Assembly (NCBI GenBank): GCA_028023455.1
Contig: JAQFVV010000111.1
Coordinates: 3,140,443-3,204,442 of the forward strand
Direction: 5' to 3'
Origin: Epiperipatus broadwayi
Taxonomy: Eukaryota; Onychophora; Udeonychophora; Euonychophora; Peripatidae
DNA: 64,000 bases
Shown: positions 1-11,490 of the stretch, piece after piece
Position numbering within the stretch: the stretch's first letter is position 1
Layout: every line of letters begins with the position of its first letter
Notes under the pieces: model-generated
Told to the model about the DNA's origin: nothing
The model's database searches: none
The model's input: the letters and a program-made list of their open reading frames with translations, nothing else
Translations under genes and position numbers: made by a program

Positions 1-382
1 AGGCTCTCGTGGCATAATTCTCTTAGGCCTGTGGTCCAATTGATGATAGCGTTCCACAATAGCTGAAAATCTGTGAGACCACGTTTTATCGTCATCTCAT
101 CGCAGCTCCAAAAATATACCAGATGCATGGCTTTTAAAAATGGTATCTTAGAACCAACCATGTCTGCTGGCGAATAGAGCTTCTTCTTTGGCACAATTGA
201 GTGGGGCAGCGGAAGAAAGATAACTGATGTAATGTCATTTGTTTGCCGCAAACACATTGCTTTATGGCAGGCAAGATGTTGTTGGTCTGCAGAAATGACA
301 CTGCATCAGCCTCAGTGACAGGCAACTGCCAGACCATAATATTTTCAGCATTAGACATTTTGTTGCATGTGAGCTTTTCCAA
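1..382 (-). pseudogene. Merlin/ISXO2-type transposase, N-terminal fragment (partial, frameshifted)
   Basis: The reading frame starts at 382 and runs leftwards. Its first 75 residues hold a zinc-ribbon-like arrangement: Cys43-x-Cys45-Gly, then Cys59 and Cys64, followed by a basic segment RRSSIRQQTW. This pattern (CxCG ... C..C ... S-[IV]-R-x-x-T-[WF]) is familiar from the N-terminus of IS1595/ISXO2-like transposases, which include the animal Merlin superfamily. The frame closes at 134, but another frame carries on seamlessly (GSKIPFLKAMHLVYFWSCDE) and stays open to the window edge. It includes the [IL]-Y-F-W segment typical of these proteins. I therefore infer one frameshift near 155-160 and a gene continuing left of the window. 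The DDE catalytic core, if present, is outside. Inactive as it stands unless the frameshift is a sequencing error. Confidence 0.58.
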
Positions 383-451
383 AGTGTACTAGTGAGTGCA
401 CTTTTGAGATATGACTGGGCTTTTTATAAACATCTGCAGGACGACCTCTAA

Positions 452-603
452 CATCAAGTTAACAATTGCAAATACCTTGGTCAGATTATTAATATATAGA
501 TGGAAACATAATGGATGAAATTAATAATAGAATTAAACTTGGTTGGAATGCTTTCGGTAGAAATAACTTTATACTAAAAAGAAATATGCCTATGTGTTTG
601 ATA
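452..603 (+). pseudogene. RTE-like LINE fragment (reverse transcriptase C-terminal part)
   Basis: The DNA and conceptual protein match the segment K-Y-L-G-[KR]-I-I-N-T-D-G-N-I-M-[DE]-E-I-N of the RTE-like copy at 9.6-11.1 kb. The block 'gatggaaacataatgga' and the following 'attaaacttggttgg' are nearly identical in both. Only about 150 bp remain and the frame contains stops. The right end passes directly into the repeat tail at 604. Confidence 0.75.
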
Positions 604-717
604 AAAACTGTTAAAACATTGGAGCTTTGTATTATATAAATATATATTCAGTATTGATACAAGAAAATAAAGTTGTTTTTTTTTTTTTAAAAAAAGATTT
701 TTAATTTGTTGATATTA
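604..717 (+). repeat. Interspersed repeat tail, probably Penelope-like 3' end (copy 1)
   Basis: From 'actgttaaaacattggagc' through 'ttcagtattga', 'aataaagttg' and 'tttttaatttgttgatatt', this segment aligns with 30640-30762. The second copy reads 'gttgaaacgttggag' at the start, a motif often seen downstream of Penelope-like elements in invertebrates. The assignment to Penelope is an inference. The homology between the two copies is directly visible. Confidence 0.6.
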
Positions 718-3700
718 TGGCTTTATAATTTAAAACGAGAAAAAGTATTATTTTTTATTTTTAAAAAAAATAGGGTGCTTTTGTAAAAAAATACACTTGT
801 TGATTTTAAAAATGTAGAGATTAATTTTCCTGTGACAAAACTTGCAAAATCAATCAGTCACATGACCCGAGTTCTGGAAATTTCTTTATACTACATATAG
901 TACCAAAAATGTTTAGCTATTTTTTCAGTTTCTATTTACTTTTCAAAATTGTGCATAAGTTATTTTAAAAATAACAAAGTTTAAGTGAAAGATAATGTGA
1001 TCAATAGACGGGAAAAACATAATATATATCCATATTTTGTCACTAATGGAGCGATATAGAATGCCAAAGTTTCATTTTGCAAGGATGAAAAAATTCAACT
1101 ACCTGCTGAAAGATGAACTCACTCTCCACGAAAATTGATAAATTACTTTCAAATTGTATTTTCTATTCTGATTATTTTATTTCTATTTTGAAAATAATGT
1201 AGGTATATTTTGTTGATTTTATATATGTGTGACTTAATCCGAGTACTTACAATATTTTTGATATAAACTAGTAATAAAGTAACATATTAACTGAATTTAA
1301 ACTAATGACGCTATTATAGATTAACAGGAACAATGATTACTTTATATTGTACTGGTCAGAATTGTATGTTCATTTAACAAGGTTTAGAATCCAAGCAAAA
1401 GTACCCTAAATCCCTCACAGGTCAGGAGCAATCATGAATTCTGCCCTATTTGCTCTTCTCTAAAACTATAACATTATAAACAACACTTCTGATGATAACA
1501 TGAAATTTTATTCATTCTGGTCCCAGAGACACAGCAGAGAAACATGAGATCTACAGAGTAATTAGCATAAATAAATAATGTTAAAACTTGGCTCAATCAA
1601 TACCTTATGTGAAGGGACAATTTATAAATTTTAAATGAATTGCCCACAGCTAGCATTGCAAAAGAAACATGAATTATAAAATAGTATCCATCCAGAATGA
1701 GCAAGAACAGAATAACCCAGAGATAAATATCTATTTGAAATAATAAGTTATAACGTCTAAATATTACTAACACTATTATAAATATTTAATGGAATTCAAT
1801 GAGTGAGAGTCAGTAAGACACAACGCATGAGTAATTATTAAAACATAATAATTTAATAAATATAAACAATTTAATTTACATTAGAAAACATAGCACAGAT
1901 TTAACACGGTTATTACTTTGCATATAAGCAACTGATTTAGAATGCTAATGAGTTATAGATAATAATAAATTAATGTTATCAATACTGTGATCATTACTTT
2001 AAGTAATGATAAGAACATTTACAAATTCATCTCTAAAGAGAGGTTTACTCTTGATATGATAGTTAAGAATTTATCATTTATGAGCATATTTGGGCCTGTA
2101 CAAATGAGGAATGGTTTAGCCAAAATTAGCTTTACTGTGACAATCCTAAAATATTCGACTAATTATAAAATGAGTGGTTTACAAACATCACTGCGCCATG
2201 TCTTATAAATAATATGAGAACTACCCATAAAAGAACTCGCAGTGCTAACTATAATGACAGCATTTAAAATGCAGAAGATGTCCATCTTTGGACTGAAAAA
2301 CTTTATCACATATATGATTCCTCTTGTATTTATCACAAGGCAGTATTCGAAAATATGAGTGGTAAGGATTTTATGGTACACCCTCTGATGTGTCACATGC
2401 ATAGCCTTAATACTCTAATGTTTATCCTGAGATCGGTTCTACCAAATCTCATTCCTAGACGAGTTATGTGAAGAAAATCTGGAGTTCGGATGATAAATAT
2501 GATAAAGCAAAATATAAGTACTTTAAAATGCTATCGTAAGTAAGCAACGCGAATATGGCTTAAGTCTTAAATGACTAATGAAATAATTTAAGCTTAAATA
2601 AAGCAATAATATCATGCGTAACGCCATGATAAAATAATAACCCACTCAGCATCGTACGTATAACTTTAATAAATTTAGGATGTCGAATATAGAAGAGAGA
2701 AAATATTATTTCCTATTTAACAAGTCCAAGTATTTTAAACGACAACATATTATAAGTAATTTAACTCTTAATGGCATATAAGTAATAAATAGTTATTAAA
2801 ATATATTAATAATCAAATTTATTAAAAGAACATAAATTGCATTTAAATATTGATAGTGATATGATTTTTAAACAATCTGCCATTAAGCATAATTTCAAAA
2901 TATTTAACCGAGTGAACAGCGTTCAATAAGAAATTTTACGTTTAACTATTTAAATATTCCCAAAATATCGGAATGATGATTGAAATAATATAAGTTCGCT
3001 AGATTAAAACATTAGCATACTAAAACTAATTTAATAAGATATATATTTAAAATAAGTTTTGCTGCATGAAAGAAAATAATTAGAGTGTGAAACTTTAAAA
3101 GCTAATGATAGATTTAAAGTACATAATTCTGTGCTTAGCGTTTCAAAGAACGAGTTTAAAAACTTAAGAGAGAAAATCACAAATTTAATAATAATTAAGT
3201 TTATAATCAGTTATAAAATAAATAAAGATTACATTCTGATTACAGTTAAGATTTAGGAAAGAAATGAAGTGAGGAGAATTAAGAGTTCATTCTTCGGCAA
3301 AACGGATTACCTTTAGAAGTTATGGTGACCACTTATAATAATGTATACAAAGTTTAGCAAGGTACAATATTAATAAAATAATGGTAGGCATCTTCCAATA
3401 TTCTTTTACAGTAAGCCATAACAGTTCTCAAGTAGCGATGGCATAGCAGGGAGGCAGAACAAAGGCGATTTAAGATCAGGGAGGCAAATTCCTTTTACCC
3501 ACAGTCCATTTTATTTCCACTCTCTACACAAATACCAGAGAGAAGAGAGTGATTTGAACTCCTTCTGTGCGTTCCTAGAACTTCTGCTCCTCCTATACTT
3601 GAAATTTAGCAATATTGGAAGATGTAAACAATACGTTCCAGAAAGCATTATTTAAATGTATTTTTAAAATTTCAAATAACTTTAAAATATGATTTTTGGT

Positions 3701-4098
3701 TTGACTTGAAATAGTTAAAATGAGAATGACCTTTTTTAAATTGTAATAATACTTTTTAGAATATTCTGACATTTGCTTTAGCTTTACATTAATTGTATTT
3801 ATTTTTATATCTGTAATACATATATGCACATACACAATTATCTAAGTGAAGGGAATTTACAAGCTTGAAAATAAAATATACTTAAGCTAAAATAATAATT
3901 CAACTGCTTACACATAACCATTTCTTAAATAAACAGGGTGGAAGTTATATGTGTATATATGTGTGCTAACATTCCTGGATGACCAAATAAACATATAAAC
4001 TGGTTCAAACCCTACTGTGAAGGTATGTAATGTCATCAGGCAGTGAAGTTAAATATGTACTTCAGATTTACCACTTCAATATGTATTAGTCTGTTATT
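718..4098. other. No recognisable gene; AT-rich DNA
   Basis: No open frame here has a recognisable domain and composition is uniformly AT-rich. About 1150-1275 resembles 4419-4510 ('ttttctattctgattatttta', then 'tttttgatataaacta'), so a dispersed repeat is present. A less AT-biased patch at about 3420-3600 ('gcatagcagggaggcagaac' and onwards) stands out from its surroundings but is not open in any useful frame. Confidence 0.6.
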
Positions 4099-4099
4099 A

Positions 4100-4830
4100 A
4101 GGTTTGAATTATTATTAAATCTATTAGTTAGATAACTGAGACTGATTCTTTTTTAACACATTTCCCACCATTTTTCGTGCTGTTATTTTTGCATTTTAAA
4201 AAGACTTTTACTTTTTTAAATCACTTTGAGATTTAATATGTTTTTGTTTAATGTTGTAGGCTTTTATAATATATATTTTTTCTAATTTATTTCATAGGAT
4301 TTTAAAAATAGCATTCATAATTTGCACTTTACTTATTTTTCATTGAACCCTTCATGCAGGAGGGGAGGGGGATTTATAAACATTACTCATCTCAGATGTT
4401 ATAATCAACTTTTGTTTTAAATTTCAATTTTCTATTCTGATTATTTTATTTTTGTTGATTTTAGATATGTGCGATTTTTTATTTGCAATAATTTTTGATA
4501 TAAACTAATATGCTATTACAAGTTACTATGAGGTTTGAATTATTATCTGTTAGTTATATAACTGAAGAGTGATTCTTTTTTAAATTGCTTTGACATTTAG
4601 TATGTTTTTGTTTAATTTTGTAGGCTTTTATTATAGTTTTTTTTTCAATTATATATTCAATTTCAGCGATTTTGACCGATTTCTCTCGTGCGGTGTGGGT
4701 CTACCATTTCTAAAATTAAATGATTTTTAGCGATTTTTTTTACACTTCAATTTCAGTGATTTTGATCAATTTGTCTCATGCAGCAAGGGGGAGTCTACCA
4801 ATTTTAAAATTAAGCGATTTTTAGTGAATA
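4100..4830. repeat. Two diverged local tandem duplications
   Basis: About 4100-4285 and 4532-4650 are diverged copies: both run from 'ggtttgaattattat' to 'tgtaggcttttat'. Immediately after, 4658-4747 and 4748-4830 are a second duplication with a 90-bp period. Each copy of that one contains 'tttcagygattttgaycrat', then a 'gtctacca' block and 'aattaarygatttttag'. Both pairs are old enough to carry many substitutions. Confidence 0.75.
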
Positions 4831-5339
4831 TTAAAAAAATATCAATTGCAGGCTTTTTGGTGGTTCTGCAGCATCACCTGGTGGCTCATCCAGTATGTGA
4901 GAAAAGCACCAAAAAATACTAATAATAAAATTTTGAGTTCCCTCTCTAAAGTAAAGAAAAAACTTTTGCTAAGTGGAGTTTAGATTTGAATTTCTCTTTT
5001 TCTGATTGTGTATTATTTAAACATTTTTTGTTCACGTATTGTGGACCTCCAAAATGTAGGGTTTATGCAATAAATTATATTTCCAATATTTTTACCAGCT
5101 GAGGAAAACTCCAGAGTGATGGTTCTCAAAAAGCAGCAAATGATGGACTTGTCTTCCCAAGAACAATATTCATATAGGATGGAAGGAACTGTGAATGGAG
5201 TTGTGTGACATATTAAGGACTTCAAAGATGGACTTCAATTAATCTATAGTATTGGAATGTGTGAACTTTTCTTTTAACCTTTTCAACATCAAAAATTTTG
5301 TTTGGCTGAGTGAATTAAAACTCTAAACTTTTAATTGGT

Positions 5340-5917
5340 TAATTACAGAATCAGCAGTAAAAATATATATTCATCTTTTAATATTATATTCATTTTAGTT
5401 TTATTTGTAAAAAGTATATTAATAATTTGTCAGATTATGAAAGTGAATGAATGTTTTTTTAAAAATAAATGTCTATTTATAATTATAAAAATATTCAATA
5501 GTGGAAGACCTAAAAAGAAAATTAGTAACAAATGAGAAAGTGATGCTGACATCATTGATTTCTTTCTCAATTTACGTTATTGTAAAAGTAAATAATTTTT
5601 TACTAAAATCTTACTGTTTTTCTAAAATAATTTAGAAAAACAGTAATATTTTAGTAAAAAATTATTTACTTTTACAATAACGTAAATTGAGAAAGAAATC
5701 AATGATGTCAGCATCACTTTCTCATTTGTTACTAATTTTCTTTTTAGGTCTTCCACTATTGAATATTTTTATAATTATAAATAGACATTTATTTTTAAAA
5801 AAACATTCATTCACTTTCATAATCTGACAAATTATTAATATACTTTTTACAAATAAAATTAAAATGAATATAATATTAAAAGATGAATATATATTTTTAC
5901 TGCTGATTCTGTAATTA
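5340..5917. repeat. 578-bp nearly perfect palindrome
   Basis: The left arm 5340-5626 and right arm 5631-5917 are reverse complements of each other across a 4-base centre (5627-5630, ataa). No length difference was found, and only two mismatches were noticed by eye (around 5398 and 5610). The symmetry breaks on both sides at the same distance from the centre. There are no obvious terminal motifs or target duplication. A diverged direct copy of the arm tip plus right flank lies at 6060-6260 and lacks the inverted arm, so one arm appears to have been added secondarily at about 5630. It has no coding content. Confidence 0.95.
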
Positions 5918-6059
5918 TAATTTCAGAATATTTTATCAAAATACATTATAATATGTAAATAAATGCCAGACAAATATTCTAAAATATTAAGTTTTATTTG
6001 AAAATCAAACAAAGAGCTTGAGGCAATGTAAACTGCTGTCAGGTGTCAAAATTGTTGTT

Positions 6060-6290
6060 AGCACTGGTTTCTTTTTCAATTTACATTCATGTAAAGTGAA
6101 TAATTTTTACTAAAATCTTAACTATTTTTATAAAATAATTTTATTTTCAGCATATTTTATCTAAATAATTTATAATATGTCAAAAATAGTTTTAAAATGC
6201 TGTAAAATGTATCATTTTCATTTTCAAAATCAAAACAAAGAAGTTGGAGCACTGAAAATTATTGACAAGCTGTCTCTTTTGACTAATATG
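6060..6290 (+). repeat. Diverged direct copy of the palindrome tip and right flank
   Basis: The segment 'tttctttttcaatttac ... gtgaataatttttactaaaatctta ... ttttcagcatattttat ... tttataatatgtcaaa ... aaacaaagaagttggagcactg' parallels the left arm end (5555-5630) followed directly by 5921-6040. It therefore records the arrangement without the inverted arm. Confidence 0.75.
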
Positions 6291-6998
6291 AGCAACAAAC
6301 AATCAGCACCTCAGAAAAGTCTGCCTTCTTCCATTGTTAAAACTTAAATTTGAATATTATTAATTTTTTACTTGTAAAATAATTCTAGAGAGGCAGCATC
6401 TTATGGTACTTTTTTAAGCTTTAAAATGACCGTAAATTCAGTATGGTAATGTAAAAAGTGGCAGTTTTCAAGCTACTTGTTATTTATAAGCAGAGACTTC
6501 TAGGAAAAGGTTAAAAGGAAATATGACTTTAACTATAAGTATTAATTTTAAGCACCACTTAGCTTTTAAAAGAAATCTCTTATCTTTTAGCTGAGTAAAA
6601 TTTTAAATTATTTATTATATTTTTTTACATATATGTTTGCTATCATTTCCATTCACATTAATTTCATTTAAATTAATAACTTTAAAATAGGCATAAATGG
6701 CTGCATAGATTCGTAAGTTTATGTTAAAGTTTGTTAATTTTGGGCTAATTGTTTTGTAGTTGAATCGGTGCTGGTGGGCAGATGTATGGGTTTTATGTCA
6801 ATGTAATCTGGATAAGTGGATTACATATGCATTCCCTTGTGCCACATTAGCATACAGGACATAATACCCATCTTAATGCATATACAAAAATGGTAACCAT
6901 CATATTGTTAATATTCATAGACATATTTCTTATACTATTGATTATCTTATGCTCTGGTTGAGATAGGAAGCCACAAAATACTACTATCCCCATTTATA

Positions 6999-7107
6999 GA
7001 GCACCTTCCTCATGATCATTAATAATTTTGTCTTGGTATCACCAATTGGACAGTAACTTATTTCTGTCTGTTGGTGAAATTTATTAATGATCATGAGGAA
7101 GGTGCTC
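6999..7107. repeat. 25-bp perfect inverted repeat with 59-bp loop
   Basis: Bases 6999-7023 ('gagcaccttcctcatgatca' then 'ttaat') are the exact reverse complement of 7083-7107. It lies inside family X copy 1. The equivalent left arm in copy 2 (about 32195-32220) is not complementary, so the hairpin is either lost there or newly formed here. A (C)10 run follows at 7111-7120. Confidence 0.9.
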
Positions 7108-7690
7108 ATTCCCCCCCCCCCACCATGATTTATTACTTCTTTAATGATATCATGCTACAGATATAAATTCCTGTCAGCATGATTGTGTTATGCTAACAAT
7201 CTCATTTTGCATTGGTCACATTGGTATATCAGTAAGCTGGCATTGATTTGGATGTAAAATTTTAGCCTAAAGTTAAAAGGATTGGGTCAGTTATTTGCAT
7301 GTTCTATGTAGTATATTTACACTTAGAAAAATAGTAAATTGTATTAAGTCTATTGAGTGTATCCATTTGTGCACCTAATTTAAATCAAACATTTTTAATA
7401 ATTAATTTAATCTTTAGATGTTTGTATAAATGTGTGTATGTGTAATAATAAAATGTTTTGTTTAATTAAATTTTGGAAGTAACTTATTATATTTTAAAAA
7501 TCAAGAATTAAAAATTTTAAATATACAACATGATATTATAAACTCAGCTTTTCCTGATCTAGTGACTGGAGCTTTTGGTTAGATAAAGTTGAACCTCACC
7601 TGTACATATATAGCCTTTATAATTTTTTTAGGTTCAAATAGCCTAGTGGCATACTAGCATGGCATATAGGGTTGGAGGTTATGTCAACCA

Positions 7691-8185
7691 TTACAATATA
7701 TTCTACTTCAGCAGTTTAAATAAACTAGCAATATAATAAAATGAAATAAAATATTAACTTTGAAAAAATTCTTTACAATGTTACTAATGGTTAATAAACC
7801 AAGATTTTCTATTTCAATTTAATATAATAAGTATATTAACTTTTCATAAAAATTAATTTTCTTTTTATATGGTTCACAAAGATATTATCCAATCATAATA
7901 GGTAATTTAAATAAGTTTAACTTTAATTTCAACATTCTTAAATAACCACTTTCTTTAATTAGTTGAGTTTTCTGTTTTTCTGTTTAAATACCGAGTTTAT
8001 TTATTCTAACACTCATTACACTTTTGACTCAAATCAACTCTAACAATGTTGTAAACACATTACACATATCACTGTAATTTTAACTTAAATAGGTGTTGTT
8101 AAAATACACAGTTTTGGAAATAAATTTTATCCTTGTTGTTTTACAAATTGTCTCATTATTGATATTTTGTTTGTAACTTTAAATG
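7691..8185. other. No recognisable feature
   Basis: AT-rich sequence between the family X repeat and the hAT element. Nothing could be identified. Confidence 0.5.
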
Positions 8186-8193
8186 CTCTAAAT

Positions 8194-8674
8194 CAGGGGT
8201 GTTCAACAAGTCGATCGTGATCCACGGTCGATCGCAAAGCCATTTTTGGTTGATCGCGAGGCCAATCTGGCAAGAGCTGTTGGGTAACGAGTGAAACAAA
8301 TTAAGTCAAGATTTTCAAGTTTTTTTTGTTATTTTTGTTCTAATTTTTTTTTCAATTCTAGATAAGTGAAGTCCACTAAGTCGTATCATTATTGGAAATA
8401 ATATTTTTAATCTTGATTTGATGTAGCTAATTTGAATTAATAGATATTGTTAATAATTATTCATGTTGCTTTAATTCCCCCGGACATGAGGTTTTGGTCC
8501 ATTAAATAATTGTTATTTTTTACTAGGTAGATATATAAAAATGGTATGTATTTCACACCTCCCTCCACTCAGATTACGCCTATGACAAGTCGATCGCCTA
8601 TGACAACAAGTCGATCACAACACATTTTAAAAATAAAAAGTAGATCTTATGAACACAAAAGTTGGCCACCTCTG
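8194..8674. mobile_element. Non-autonomous hAT-type DNA transposon with 8-bp target duplication
   Basis: A 481-bp segment begins CAGGGGTG and ends with the reverse complement of CAGAGGTG (cacctctg). It is bracketed by identical 8-bp copies of CTCTAAAT at 8186-8193 and 8675-8682. An 8-bp duplication with CAGRGGTG-type termini is characteristic of the hAT superfamily. The interior repeats 'acaagtcgatcg' motifs near both ends (8206-8240 and 8585-8612), which are sub-terminal repeats such as hAT transposases usually bind. No transposase frame fits in 481 bp, so any movement depended on an enzyme encoded elsewhere. The intact target duplication means both ends are preserved. Confidence 0.88.
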
Positions 8675-8682
8675 CTCTAAAT

Positions 8683-9600
<918 letters not shown>

Positions 9601-9614
9601 CATCATCCAAATTG

Positions 9615-11095
9615 TCCAGGATTTTAAATGAAGAAGTGTGAGAGATGCAATTAAATGTATGAAGAAAGGAAAGGCTCCAGATAATGATGGAATTATAATT
9701 GATATATTAAAAGAAGCAGACGAAGAAATATAATTTTTTTTAGCAAAGTTATATACCAAATGTCAAAATGATAAAAATGTACTGGATGATTGGAAGAATG
9801 CAGTATTATATTAATATTTAAAAAGGTGATAAAGAAGATATTAGAAATTACAGACCTATCAACCTTTTACCAGTTTTATATAAAAATTTTACCAAGATAA
9901 TTACAACTTGTCTACAGAGAACATTGGATTTCCACTAACCAAGACAACAAGCTGGATTTAAAAGTGGTTTTAGTACAGTAAATCATATCCAGGTATTGAA
10001 AGAAGTTATAGAAAGGACAAATGAATATGAGTTGTCATTATGTTTTGGATTTGTAGATTATAAAAAAGGCATTTGATTCTATAAACATTTCTTCAGTGAT
10101 TAAAGCATTGGATCATCAATATATAGATTCAAGATACTGTCATATTTTAAAGAATATTTATAAAAATGCAACAGCAACAATTAGATTGCATAATGATACT
10201 GGGAAAGTCAACAGGTGTAAGACAAGGTGACTCCATATCTCCAAAACTTTTTACAACAGTGCTGCAAGAAGTATTTTGTGGATTAAAATGGGAAACTAAA
10301 GGGGTGAAAGTAAGTGGAAATTATTTAAGTCATTTAGATTTCGCAGATGATGTAGTTGTTTTTGCAAATAATGCTTTAGAACTGCAGGAAATGTTGCAAG
10401 AGTTATCATATGAAAGTAGGAAAGTAGGACTAAAGATAAATGTTAAAAAGTCTAAAGTAATGTGTTAATCGATTTGCTCAAAATATAAAAATAAAGATTG
10501 ATTATGATGAATTAGAAGAAGTTAACAGTTAAAAATATCTTGGTAAGATTATTAATACAGATGGAAACATAATGGAGGAAATTAATCATAGAATTAAACT
10601 TGGTTGGAGTGCTTTTGGTAGAAATAACTTGATACTAAAAGGAAATATGCCTATGTATTTGAAAAGGAAGGTTTTTAACAAATGTGTTTTGGCAGTTGTT
10701 ACTTATGGATCTGAGACTTGGACACTTAATAGAAGAGCAATACAGAGACTTCAGACTACTCAAAGAAGTATGGAGATATGTATGTTAGAGTAACAAGAAG
10801 AGATCGAAAATGCAATGTATGGGTAAGAGAACAAGCAGGTGTTACTGACCAGATTGAAGTGGAGTTGGGCTGGACATATTGCTAGAAGAGATGATAATAG
10901 ATGGACAATTGAAATTTTAAACTGGATTCAAAGAGATTGTAAAAGATCCAGAAAGAGACCACATGTGAGATGGATGGATGAAATAAGAAAGTGTGCAGGG
11001 GTGATGTGGAGAAGAGAAGCTAAAGATCAGAGAAGATGGATTAAACTTGAAGAGACCTTCATCCTTCAGTGGATTGATAATGGTTGATGATGATG
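9615..11095 (+). pseudogene. RTE-like non-LTR retrotransposon, 5'-truncated pseudogene (copy A)
   Basis: The conceptual protein, read across several frames, follows the reverse transcriptase of insect-type RTE elements. It begins near GKAPDNDGI (9683-9710). The block GVRQGDSISPKLFT (motif B) starts about 10215, and FADD with DVVVFANN (motif C, catalytic Asp pair) is at about 10337-10370. Next come KVGLKINVKKSKVM, the connection block KYLGKIINTDGN (about 10530), TYGSETWTLN (about 10700), and the typical C-terminus GHIARRDDNRW ... RPHVRWMDEIRK ... W ... LEETFILQW (10870-11070). The endonuclease part is missing. Stops and frameshifts occur at about 9730, 9815, 10065, 10467, 10530 and 10792, so it is dead. 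It ends in a GATGATGAT run near 11085. Two long frames (10166-10468 and 10839-11087) are remnants of this one gene. Confidence 0.9.
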
Positions 11096-11100
11096 ATATA

Positions 11101-11185
11101 TTAAACATTAAACATTGGTTATATTGTGTGGGAGATGATGATCTGGATCAACTAAAGAGTGCTGGTTCCAATGTTTAATGTTTAA
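11101..11185. repeat. 18-bp perfect inverted repeat around a shared core module
   Basis: TTAAACATTAAACATTGG (11101-11118) is inverted at 11168-11185. The 49 bp between them, 'gagatgatgatctggatcaa' and onwards, match in reverse orientation the cores of repeats at about 42320-42365, 48957-49005 and 49437-49488. It sits directly downstream of RTE copy A. Confidence 0.75.
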
Positions 11186-11186
11186 T

Positions 11187-11490
11187 GGACATGCTTCAAT
11201 CTTCTTGACCCTCCAATTCTTCAGCTATCAACATCACTGAATATCTTATGATGGCATGCTCAAAACTCTTGTTGATGCTTACCTTATTGTCATACCTTTG
11301 TTGACTTTAAATCACTTTGACACCTTATGCAGCTTGATATATCCAAATCTTTAACCTTTAATGGACAGGTTTCAATCTTATCCATACTCCAACTCTTCAA
11401 CCATTCTTGTTATTGAAAATCTGATTATGGAATGCTCAAAACCTTTGTTGATACAATCTTATTGTCATACTGCTATGTCTAGCTAATCTA
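11187..11490 (+). repeat. Two copies of an about 150-bp interspersed repeat (family Y)
   Basis: About 11187-11305 and 11355-11480 share 'taatggacaggyttcaa', 'tcttcarc', 'gaaaatctgattatggaatg', 'ctcaaaaccttgttgat' and 'attgtcatac'. A third copy lies at 49060-49215. The family is not recognised. Confidence 0.7.

Larger units (their letters stand above)
4900..7690. repeat. Long interspersed repeat, family X, copy 1 (interrupted)
   Basis: Two parts, about 4915-5330 and 6540-7690, align in the same order and orientation with 31285-32900. Shared blocks include 'ccaaaatgtaggg', 'aggcataaatggctgcatag', 'ttatgtcaatgtaatctg', 'atcaccaattgg' and, near the end, a 'caggttcaaat-gcctggtgg'-like block. The roughly 1.2 kb between 5331 and 6540 is missing from the other copy, so it is an insertion here or a deletion there. 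No domain is recognisable. Short frames in the two copies are not in register, so I do not call it coding. A rightmost fragment seems also to occur in reverse at about 48648-48680. The family is unidentified; a decayed DNA transposon or LINE 3' region are both possible. Confidence 0.75.

Noticed and set aside
10917-11108. (-) strand 63-codon frame
   Set aside because: Antisense of the RTE copy A C-terminus.
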